Below are positions 34,216 through 40,897 of a DNA stretch of 44,360 nucleotides, piece after piece (position 1 is the stretch's first letter; each line of letters starts with the position of its first letter). The position numbers and the translations under genes are program-made. The notes under the pieces are model-generated. The model was not told the DNA's origin. It saw only the letters and a list, made by a program, of their open reading frames with translations, and did not search any database. Source of the stretch: Sulfuricurvum sp. (GTDB lineage Bacteria; Campylobacterota; Campylobacteria; Campylobacterales; Sulfurimonadaceae). The stretch spans positions 1-44,360 of the forward strand of contig NZ_JAFLKV010000050.1 in the NCBI RefSeq assembly GCF_019163035.1, read 5' to 3'.

Positions 34216-35410
34216 GTGGGCAGAATCACTAAAGATCAAAATATCATTTGTCTTTTCAATGCTTATTGCTATCGCTTTCAGCCTCAATTGGATGGTAGCA
34301 TCGGAGACAATTAGGGGAGAGAAGGTTGCTGATTTAGAAAAAGTACTTAAACACGTTTTGGTTGAGAGTACAGAGGAATATATTCACTTTCCTTTGACAC
34401 CAAAAAGTGATTTGGCTTTTTTATATTCTATTCCACATACTGAGATGGTTTTAAAAGAATCAGAAGCAAGTCATCTTCAGTTTGTGATCACGAAAACCCC
34501 TTATTTTCGTCAGCAAACACAAATTGCAGTAGCACATCTTCTTTCTAATGGATATTACATTAATGCTATTAGTGATAGTGAAAAAGTTAATGTGTCTGTT
34601 CATAAATATGCCCACAAACTTCTCATACGCTATCTGTTTTCATTATTGGTTATTTTGCTGATCAGTATTTTTTTACTTGATTATTATATGAAGCCCTTAT
34701 CAATTTTAGCGCAAAAAACACGAGAGTGGAACAGCAAAGAACCGTTTGATTTTTCCCTTGATAATCCGGGCACGGAAATTGCCGAAGTATCGAAAGGATT
34801 TAGCATGCTCATTCACCGTTTGGAGGTTTTTCGTAGTAAAGAGGCAGAATTATTTAAAGAAGCAGCGCATGAGTTAAAAACCCCGTTGGCTTTGATGCGT
34901 TCACGTCTTGATGTATATCAGAACAATGTGAAGTATGAAAAACAAAAATTTACGGATGATTTAGGACATGATCTACAACGGTTAACAGCTGAACTTAAAA
35001 ATATACTATTTTTGGAAGGTTCTGATTTTGAAGAAGAAAGTATCGTTGATGTCGTTCAAACGGTCAAAAATCTGAAGACTAAAATGGGCATTTTGATTCA
35101 GCGTAAACAGTTAGTGTTGAAATTACCTAGGGAGAGCTTTTCGATTGTAGTCTCTGAAAAATTACTTTTAAAAGTCCTTAGTGCACTGCTTGAAAATGCG
35201 ATTACCTATGCCAACGAGAATACCATTGTAGAGATTGGATCCGATCCAACCATGAAAAAAATATGGATAGGTAATAGTATTGGTGCTGAAAAATACTTAT
35301 TCAGTTCCAAGATAGGGGAAAAAATTTTAAAAAGGTTGAGTCGAGAAATAGGATTTACGTATACTATTACACAGGACGAAGAGTATTTTCGAATCGAATT
35401 AGTATTTTAA
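34205..35410 (+). CDS. Sensor histidine kinase of the efflux operon
   Basis: A 401-residue membrane kinase: TM1 about 12-30, periplasmic domain about 31-140, TM2 about 141-160, HAMP-like linker, H-box FKEAAHELKTPLALMRSRL (His222) and N-box LENAITYANENT near 335. The C-terminal G boxes are poor: the usual DxGxG stretch reads WIGNSIGAEKYLF and the second glycine box is short (SSKIGEKILKRLSREIG). This reduced ATP-binding domain is seen in ArsS-type kinases of this phylum, so activity is likely but not certain. Start is TTG inside the regulator gene. Confidence 0.92.
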   Translation: MKFKWAESLKIKISFVFSMLIAIAFSLNWMVASETIRGEKVADLEKVLKHVLVESTEEYIHFPLTPKSDLAFLYSIPHTEMVLKESEASHLQFVITKTPYFRQQTQIAVAHLLSNGYYINAISDSEKVNVSVHKYAHKLLIRYLFSLLVILLISIFLLDYYMKPLSILAQKTREWNSKEPFDFSLDNPGTEIAEVSKGFSMLIHRLEVFRSKEAELFKEAAHELKTPLALMRSRLDVYQNNVKYEKQKFTDDLGHDLQRLTAELKNILFLEGSDFEEESIVDVVQTVKNLKTKMGILIQRKQLVLKLPRESFSIVVSEKLLLKVLSALLENAITYANENTIVEIGSDPTMKKIWIGNSIGAEKYLFSSKIGEKILKRLSREIGFTYTITQDEEYFRIELVF

Positions 35411-35928
35411 AATAGATAATCGGCAATAATCCTCACATTGGTCTCATCATACGCTTTGTTTTTATACAGCGATGTACTCTCACTGTCATAGTTGATGGTG
35501 GCTAAACGAGTTCGTAAACGAAATTCTTTGTACAGCTGATAGGTCGCATCGATGTTGCACTCGTTCGAATCGGGTCGATAGGTGAGGACTCCGCCGTAGG
35601 CTTCCGCGCGAGCATTTTCACGCTCTCCGTCGATTTGCAGATCGGTGTAGGTGATAAAGGCTCCCCATCCCATCTTTCTCATACCGTCCCCCCGTACCTA
35701 GTAAGCTTTGATCGCCGATACGGGTGTATAGAGCGATCAGGCTCCACTCACCCTTCGTTCTAGAGTGAGGGCAGTTCGGTCGATCCGAAGTTCGCGGTCT
35801 CCATCGTACCAAAAAGCACTGAGTTGGCTGCTCACTTTGCCGTCTTTGAAGATATCCTCCAACTCTTGTGCGGAGGATGAGGTGCTTAGAGCAATGCATC
35901 CAATAAGTAGAATGATTTTAGTTACCAT
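35407..35928 (-). pseudogene. Broken outer-membrane porin gene (frameshifts and internal deletion)
   Basis: From the ATG at 35928 the frame gives a signal peptide and porin-like start, ELEDIFKDGKVSSQLSAFWYDGD, then stops early. A second frame continues GEWSLIALYTRIGDQSLLGTG, and a third continues DGMRKMGWGAFITYTDLQIDGER to the end IIADYLF, a barrel C-terminus. The frame changes fall at AAGGG (about 35757) and at a run of six G on the minus strand (about 35692-35697). The rebuilt protein is only about 170 residues against 350-420 for such porins, so an internal part is also lost. A decayed gene is likeliest. Confidence 0.75.
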
Positions 35929-35929
35929 T

Positions 35930-36391
35930 TTAATGAATCGGCACGTACGCAAAGTGTTCATTTTGTTTATCGATGAGACCGATCGTAGAACTTGGGGTTA
36001 GTTTCACAAAATCGTAGAGGGTGTTCTTATCGATTTTTTTGCTCTTCATTCCTGATTCACACATGATGAACTCCACTTCGTAATTTTTTGTCATTGCGGT
36101 GAGCCGTTTGCCGAGTTGATCGTGGGCTTTGATGAGGATTGTATCATTTTTATAAGGAGAATTTTTCAGATCGTTGATAAAAAATTTATAGGCATCACCA
36201 TGTATGACAACGGCGACATCGAGTTTTTCGAGGTTGTTCTCGTAATGGGTTTTGTTAAACGCGATACCGCTTAAAACTTTTTTTTCAATAGCTTCAATTT
36301 TTCCACTGGTGAGATCAAAAACCACTTTTTTAACCCCTTCTTCGGCAAATAGCATCCCACATAGTGCGAGCGTAAGGAATAATTTTTTCAT
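35930..36391 (-). CDS. Periplasmic DsrE-family protein
   Basis: A 153-residue DsrE/DsrF-like protein with a signal peptide (about 1-16). Seen: VVFDLTSGKIEAIEKKVLSGI, the beta-strand VAVVIHGDAYKFF, and FIMCESGMKSKKI with a single cysteine in the usual position of the family's sulfur carrier. Family members bind or transfer sulfur, or serve as small periplasmic proteins in sulfur-oxidising bacteria. A TATAAT lies 30 bases upstream. It immediately precedes the broken porin gene with which it must have formed an operon. Confidence 0.85.
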   Translation of the reverse strand: MKKLFLTLALCGMLFAEEGVKKVVFDLTSGKIEAIEKKVLSGIAFNKTHYENNLEKLDVAVVIHGDAYKFFINDLKNSPYKNDTILIKAHDQLGKRLTAMTKNYEVEFIMCESGMKSKKIDKNTLYDFVKLTPSSTIGLIDKQNEHFAYVPIH

Positions 36392-36420
36392 TGATGAGCC
36401 TTTTCGTGAAATTAAAAAGG

Positions 36421-36426
36421 ATTATA
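36421..36426 (-). promoter_or_regulatory. -10 box for the DsrE gene
   Basis: Reads TATAAT on the minus strand 29 bases before the DsrE ATG, in the divergent gap shared with batA. Confidence 0.45.
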
Positions 36427-36481
36427 GATGAAGAGTGTAAAAATAACGAAAAAATCTCAATAAACTTAATCTTCAAATCGG

Positions 36482-36487
36482 TATAAT
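36482..36487 (+). promoter_or_regulatory. -10 box abutting batA
   Basis: TATAAT ends only six bases before the batA ATG and no Shine-Dalgarno lies between, so transcription from it would begin at or next to the start codon. Confidence 0.4.
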
Positions 36488-36493
36488 CGACTC

Positions 36494-37405
36494 ATGAATA
36501 TCTGGTCATTTGATTTTGCGTGGGCATTTTTAGCGCTCCCTCCCATCCTCTATTGCCTGTACGCGTGCAAAATCATCCCCCAAAAGCGCTATTTTCCCCA
36601 TCTGCAATTTTTCGGCAATCCTAGTAAATGGCGAAATCTTGAGTGGTTGCTCAAAGCGCTTGCCGTGACATTGATGGTGGGGGCGTTGGCGACTCCCGTC
36701 GTGGTCGATTTTTCCGATCCGCGCAATCGTAACGGGATCGACATCGTCCTAAGCCTCGATGCCAGCGGGTCGATGAATGCCTCGGGATTTGGTAGTGATG
36801 AGAGCCGTGCTACACGATTTGAGATCGTCCAAAAAATTGCAAGCGATTTCGTCATGAAACGGCGTGAAGATAACGTCGGGGTGGTGGTGTTTGGGGATTT
36901 TGCCTTTATCGCGACCCCCGTGACCTATGAGAAAGAGATTATAGCCGAGATGATTGGCTACCTCAGTCACGGTATGGCGGGGCAAAATACCGCTATCGGC
37001 GAGGGGGTAGCGCAGGCGGTGAGAGCGCTCAAAGATTCCAAAGCCAAATCCAAAGTGATTATCCTCCTCACCGACGGAGAGCATAACAGCGGTGCGATCT
37101 CCCCCAAAGAGGCGGTAGCGATGGCGCAAAAAGCTAAGATAAAACTCTACACCATCGGGATCGGTGAAAAGGGGGAGTTTGATAGCAAACTTTTAGCCCA
37201 AATGGCGCGTGATGGCGGGGGGGAGTATTTTAGCGCGACCAATGAAAAGGAACTCAAAGCGGTGTATGATCAGATCGATACGCTGGAGCGCTCCCGCATT
37301 AAAAGTGCCGAGCACACCTTTTTTGAACACTATTTTCAGTACGCGGTGGCAGGGGCATTGCTCATTGTCCTGTGGTTAGGTTGGAGAAGGAGGGTCAAAG
37401 GATGA
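36494..37405 (+). CDS. batA: BatA-like von Willebrand factor A protein
   Basis: A 303-residue membrane-anchored VWA protein. N-terminal TM helices are at about 8-25 and 57-75, the MIDAS metal site DASGSMNAS is near 95-103, TDGEHNSG is further on, and a C-terminal TM helix at about 280-298 ends in RRRVKG. Members of the Bat/aerotolerance operons contribute to envelope stress or oxygen tolerance. The next gene begins within its last four bases (ATGA). The AAA ATPase (MoxR) and DUF58 genes that usually precede batA are not here. Confidence 0.92.
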   Translation: MNIWSFDFAWAFLALPPILYCLYACKIIPQKRYFPHLQFFGNPSKWRNLEWLLKALAVTLMVGALATPVVVDFSDPRNRNGIDIVLSLDASGSMNASGFGSDESRATRFEIVQKIASDFVMKRREDNVGVVVFGDFAFIATPVTYEKEIIAEMIGYLSHGMAGQNTAIGEGVAQAVRALKDSKAKSKVIILLTDGEHNSGAISPKEAVAMAQKAKIKLYTIGIGEKGEFDSKLLAQMARDGGGEYFSATNEKELKAVYDQIDTLERSRIKSAEHTFFEHYFQYAVAGALLIVLWLGWRRRVKG

Positions 37406-38928
37406 GTTTGTTATCTCCGATGTGGCTATATGCTCTTATCCTCCTCCCCCTTTATCTCTGGGGGGCACGTTGCTATGGCTGGCATAAGCAATTTTGGCTT
37501 ACGCTGAGTGTCTTCTTTTTGATCCTCTCCCTCACCCGTCCCGTAATACCAGAAAAACCGATCAGCGTCGAAGAATCGGGAAGCGATGTGATCTTAGCCG
37601 TCGATGTGTCGTATTCGATGAGGGCGACCGACGTTGCACCCACACGTCTGGATGCGGCGAAGCAGGTTTTGAAACAAATCGTTGCACGTGATCGAAAAGA
37701 TCGCTTCGGGGTACTTGCCCATACGACGAGTGCGATTATCCTCTCCCCTCTGACTAAAGACACCGAACTTCTCGAACACCTCTTCGGCTCGCTCGATGAG
37801 TCGCAGATTATCACCAAAGGGACAGAGGTGATGAGTGCGTTGGAATTGGCGCGTAAAATGTCCCATGCACAGCACCCGTTGCTCGTCCTTTTTACCGACG
37901 GAGGAGATCAACTCTCGTATGAAAAAGAGTCTGCGTATGCCGAGGAAAAGGGTCTGAGGGTGTGTATCGTGATGCTTGCCACATCAGGTGGCAGCACTCT
38001 GCCTAGCGAAAACGGCTCGCTCAAAGATGAAGAGGGGCATATCGTCGTAAGTTCACGCAACGATGCGATTAATGCCGTCGCTGAACAAAGCGGGGGGAAA
38101 GTGATCGATGGCGCCGATGCGGACGCAGTGATCGAGTGGATCGAACGTGAACGGAGTGAAGATTTTGCAGGCGAATCTACAGTGACACGCTATGAAGAAC
38201 TTTTTTATTTTCCTCTGGTGCTGGCGTTGATCGCATTTGTACTGGCGTATACGAGTGTAGGGGAGAGGGTGAGTAAAGTTCTTATCCCTTTGCTCGCACT
38301 GGTAGGTATGAGTGCCCATGCGGGAGTACTCGATTATCCCTATCAAACCTTAGGAAAATATGAGTATTCTCATGGAAATTATGAACGTTCGGCTCAGTGG
38401 TATTATCATATCGATTCCCCACAGGGGAAGTTTAATCGTGCGGCTTCTCTTTACAAAGGGGGAAAATATGCCGAAGCACTGGCGGTGTATCGCCAGGTCC
38501 GATCCAATGATCCGATCTTCAAATCCAAAATCTTTTACAATATGGGTAACGCTCATATCCGCCTCAGCGAGTTTGAAAACGCTCGTCAAGCACTGCTCAA
38601 ATCGCTAACACTGCGCTATAGCCGCCAAGCCGATCAGAATCTAAAAGCGATTGCCATAGCGCAAGAGCAAAAATCGCTCAATGTCCGTAAAGAGAAAAAA
38701 GATCAATTCACCTCGGATGAGAACAAACCCACGGGTGAGGGGAAAAAAACCAAAGAGGGGGGAGCATCGAATATGCAAAGCGATATAGCCTCCTCCGGTG
38801 CGGGAGATGCAGGGAAAAAGGCGCAAGCAGATCCCCGTTTTTCTACGTCGCAGGGCAAAGCCGCTCTTAGTTCCAAACAGTATGAATTGATCAATCAAAG
38901 GAGTGTCCATGAAACGAAGCCTTGGTAG
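37402..38928 (+). CDS. batB: BatB-BatC fusion: VWA domain plus TPR region
   Basis: A 508-residue protein from the ATG at 37402, which has AAAGGA upstream and overlaps the batA stop; an upstream in-frame start would lie within batA. TM helices are near the N-terminus, the MIDAS motif is DVSYSMRATD at about 76-85 in this numbering, and TM helices near 268-300 close the VWA half. TPR repeats follow (YERSAQWYYHIDSPQGKFNRAASLYKGGKYAEALAVYRQVR..., YNMGNAHIRLSEFENARQALLKSL), then a Lys/Ser/Gly-rich low-complexity tail. It thus joins BatB with the TPR protein BatC. Confidence 0.92.
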   Translation: MSLLSPMWLYALILLPLYLWGARCYGWHKQFWLTLSVFFLILSLTRPVIPEKPISVEESGSDVILAVDVSYSMRATDVAPTRLDAAKQVLKQIVARDRKDRFGVLAHTTSAIILSPLTKDTELLEHLFGSLDESQIITKGTEVMSALELARKMSHAQHPLLVLFTDGGDQLSYEKESAYAEEKGLRVCIVMLATSGGSTLPSENGSLKDEEGHIVVSSRNDAINAVAEQSGGKVIDGADADAVIEWIERERSEDFAGESTVTRYEELFYFPLVLALIAFVLAYTSVGERVSKVLIPLLALVGMSAHAGVLDYPYQTLGKYEYSHGNYERSAQWYYHIDSPQGKFNRAASLYKGGKYAEALAVYRQVRSNDPIFKSKIFYNMGNAHIRLSEFENARQALLKSLTLRYSRQADQNLKAIAIAQEQKSLNVRKEKKDQFTSDENKPTGEGKKTKEGGASNMQSDIASSGAGDAGKKAQADPRFSTSQGKAALSSKQYELINQRSVHETKPW

Positions 38929-40015
38929 GCTAGTCGCGCTGATGATTCTCAGTGTGTCCGGATGGGGGGCAACCTATCAGTGGAAGGTGCTCGAAGCGCC
39001 GCAAAGTCTCTACGTCCAGCAAAGCGGTGTGGTGCGGTATGAGTGTACCTTTTCAACCAATGCGGCGGACTATACGATTGCGTTTCAACCGAGCGGAAAT
39101 GAACGCTATAAAGCCTCTATCTTAACCCAGCGTGATCGGATCGTGGAGGGGAAACGGGTACAGACCTTTGATGTACTGATCACCCCGACCCAAGAGGGGA
39201 GCGTTGAGGTTGCATTGGATGCGCTGATGCGTCATACGACGTTTGCATCGATCGAGAATGCCTCCATCGGTCGCGATAACGTCAAAAAATACGATTTCGA
39301 TGATGAGAGTGCCCATCTGCCCAAAGTTCTGATTGCCGCACAAGCCAACGCAGCGGCACTCAGCGGAGAGCTATCTTTGGAAGTGAGAGTCGATAAACGA
39401 AGTGTGGTGGCTCACGAACCGGTTCATCTGAGCCTCTATATCCGTGGACGCGGGAATCTCGATCAATACATCCCGTATGAGCTAAACATCAGCGGCGTCA
39501 ATGTGTTCGCCGAAGAGCCGACACGTGACATTACCCTCGATACGGCTGGATTTTCGGGGGAGATACGTCAGGAATTCGCCCTCGTGAGTGAACAAAGTTT
39601 TGTGATTCCGAAAATCTCTATCGAGGTGTTTGATACCCAAAGCCAAAAGATCAAACGGCTCTATAGTGAGGCGGTAGCGATCGAAGTGGCACAAGGATTC
39701 GAGCGCACCAACCTCCTCGATCCTCCCGCTTTGCGTGATTGGAGTTCTTTGGCTCGTTTTGCTCTCTATGGATCACTGGTGCTTGCAGGGGTCGTGTTGG
39801 GTGAAGTTGCACGAAGAGTGTGGAAGATGCGACCTCGCAGAAAACGAAAGCAGTTTTACGATGATGCCAAAACCTCCAAAGAACTTGTGATGCTTCTCGC
39901 TCTCTCAGGGGAGAGGGTGTACGAGCCGATTATCGCCGAACTCGAAGCGGGAACACTGGATTTGCGTGAAGCGAAGAAAAGGTTAGACGCTTATCCCGCG
40001 CGCTCAAGCGTGTAA
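38909..40015 (+). CDS. batD: BatD-like oxygen tolerance protein
   Basis: A 368-residue protein from the ATG at 38909 (AAAGGAG upstream, spacing five). Signal peptide about 1-22; two beta-sandwich regions (QSLYVQQSGVVRYECTFSTNAADYTI..., LSLEVRVDKRSVVAHEPVHLSLYIRGRGNLDQYIPYELNISGVNVF); a TM helix near 290-305; and a basic cytoplasmic tail (KMRPRRKRKQFYDD). Overlaps batB by 20 bases. Third gene of the batABD unit; its 3' end overlaps the converging DUF2442 gene by 25 bases. Confidence 0.9.
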   Translation: MKRSLGRLVALMILSVSGWGATYQWKVLEAPQSLYVQQSGVVRYECTFSTNAADYTIAFQPSGNERYKASILTQRDRIVEGKRVQTFDVLITPTQEGSVEVALDALMRHTTFASIENASIGRDNVKKYDFDDESAHLPKVLIAAQANAAALSGELSLEVRVDKRSVVAHEPVHLSLYIRGRGNLDQYIPYELNISGVNVFAEEPTRDITLDTAGFSGEIRQEFALVSEQSFVIPKISIEVFDTQSQKIKRLYSEAVAIEVAQGFERTNLLDPPALRDWSSLARFALYGSLVLAGVVLGEVARRVWKMRPRRKRKQFYDDAKTSKELVMLLALSGERVYEPIIAELEAGTLDLREAKKRLDAYPARSSV

Positions 40016-40302
40016 AGAGATCGGACACTCTCTTCTATCTCTTTTTCATGATCGGTAGGAGCGGTACTGTTGCTTTTGGAGATAAAATAGAGATATTCAG
40101 GGGCAATATCAGCTCCGTTACTCCAACTGATCGTACCGCAATCAATAAAAAAAGATTGAAAAAACTCTAAATTATGCAACGGTTCAAATATCTCTCCCTC
40201 TAATTCACTACTCAAATCCACCAATCGCTCAATGGTTTGATTAAATACGAGTTTGATTCTGTAATCACCTGCATAGTGTGCGTCAGTCACTTCTAAAATC
40301 AT
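39991..40302 (-). CDS. DUF2442 protein
   Basis: A 103-residue protein. VTDAHYAGDYRIKLVFNQTIERLVDLSSEL followed by FEPLHNLEFFQSFFIDCGTISWSNGADIAPEYLYF is the DUF2442 pattern, with the near-invariant W-NG-D-APE-LY ending. A 20-residue C-terminal extension follows. Members of this family are often partnered with DUF4160 as a toxin-antitoxin-like pair; here no DUF4160 is adjacent. It lies directly after a truncated YafQ-type toxin frame and a relB gene, with a TAGGAG site overlapping the fragment stop. Confidence 0.85.
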   Translation of the reverse strand: MILEVTDAHYAGDYRIKLVFNQTIERLVDLSSELEGEIFEPLHNLEFFQSFFIDCGTISWSNGADIAPEYLYFISKSNSTAPTDHEKEIEESVRSLYTLERAG

Positions 40303-40311
40303 TTTTGTCTC

Positions 40312-40392
40312 CTATTTTAGAGGTTCGATTGTTTTGGGTAGTTTTTTAAACCCTTTTTTAAACGATGCCGTCCGAAAAATATCGTATTTCAC
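40312..40392 (-). pseudogene. Truncated YafQ/RelE-type toxin gene
   Basis: A 26-codon frame from a GTG that overlaps the relB stop codon (GTGA), the usual coupling between antitoxin and toxin. Its translation MKYDIFRTASFKKGFKKL is the N-terminus of YafQ/RelE-like mRNA interferases; it then runs PKTIEPLK and stops at 40312. Full-length toxins have about 85-95 residues and carry the catalytic His residues near the C-terminus, all missing here. The body appears deleted. Confidence 0.7.
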
Positions 40393-40640
40393 GAGAGTAA
40401 ATCTCGTTTTAACGCTTCCATAGAGGTGAATTTTTCACCCTTGCGCTCTTCGAGTTCTTGGAGGGCTATTTTCATCCGCTCGCTTGGAACTTTGAGTTCA
40501 AAAGGGATGGAGTGGGTGAGGGCAACTTGTTTACAAAAGAGGTTGATACCGTCGCTCAGACTCATGCCGTATTGTTTCAACACAGCGGTAGCAATCTCTT
40601 TTGCATCGTTGTCGATTCGGATGCTGGTACTGGTACGCAT
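40389..40640 (-). CDS. RelB/DinJ-family antitoxin
   Basis: An 83-residue protein from the ATG at 40640, chosen for its AAGGAG site seven bases upstream. The start RTSTSIRIDNDAKEIATAVLKQYGMSLSDGINLFCKQVALTHSIPFEL is the ribbon-helix-helix DNA-binding domain of RelB/DinJ proteins; the C-terminus is the toxin-wrapping part. An in-frame upstream extension to 40817 runs through a palindromic repeat and is not credible. Its cognate toxin is reduced to 26 codons, so it is an orphan antitoxin. Confidence 0.9.
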   Translation of the reverse strand: MRTSTSIRIDNDAKEIATAVLKQYGMSLSDGINLFCKQVALTHSIPFELKVPSERMKIALQELEERKGEKFTSMEALKRDLLS

Positions 40641-40741
40641 GGCAAACTCCTTTTTTATTATTGTACCACAAATGGGGTGCAAAATAGAATTTCGATGAAT
40701 TAAGGGCATAAAAGATACCATTAAAACACATATAAATTTTG

Positions 40742-40775
40742 CCGTTCGCCCTGAGCTAGTCGAAGGGTAAAACGG
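40742..40775. repeat. Intergenic stem-loop repeat
   Basis: Arms CCGTT plus CCCT pair with AGGG plus AACGG around the loop GAGCTAGTCGA. On the minus strand it contains CCCTTCGACTAGCTCAGGG, a type of palindromic intergenic sequence found repeatedly in many proteobacterial genomes as far as I recall. Confidence 0.6.
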
Positions 40776-40782
40776 ACGGTTT

Positions 40783-40813
40783 GTCATCCTCGGGCTTGAC
40801 CAGGGGATCCATC
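40783..40813 (-). repeat. GTCATCC...GGATCCATC palindromic repeat, copy 1
   Basis: Reads GATGGATCCC and then, imperfectly paired, GGATGACA on the minus strand. It is a degraded relative of the copy at 44287-44316 and is oriented opposite to it. The 257-base gap between relB and the RecQ gene otherwise holds the stem-loop above and AT-rich sequence. Confidence 0.55.
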
Positions 40814-40897
40814 CCAAAAAAAGAAAAACAAAATTAGGAATTTGGATGAAATTAGTCTATTTATGGGTTGAAGTTGTGCAAAAATCATTAAGGAAAA

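Noticed and set aside
37372-37401. Upstream start for the BatB-BatC protein
   Set aside because: It would overlap batA further without a ribosome binding site; ATG 37402 overlaps the batA stop with AAAGGA upstream.
40641-40817. Upstream extension of the RelB antitoxin to 40817
   Set aside because: The extension translates palindromic repeat DNA, and the ATG at 40640 has an AAGGAG site and the canonical RelB start.
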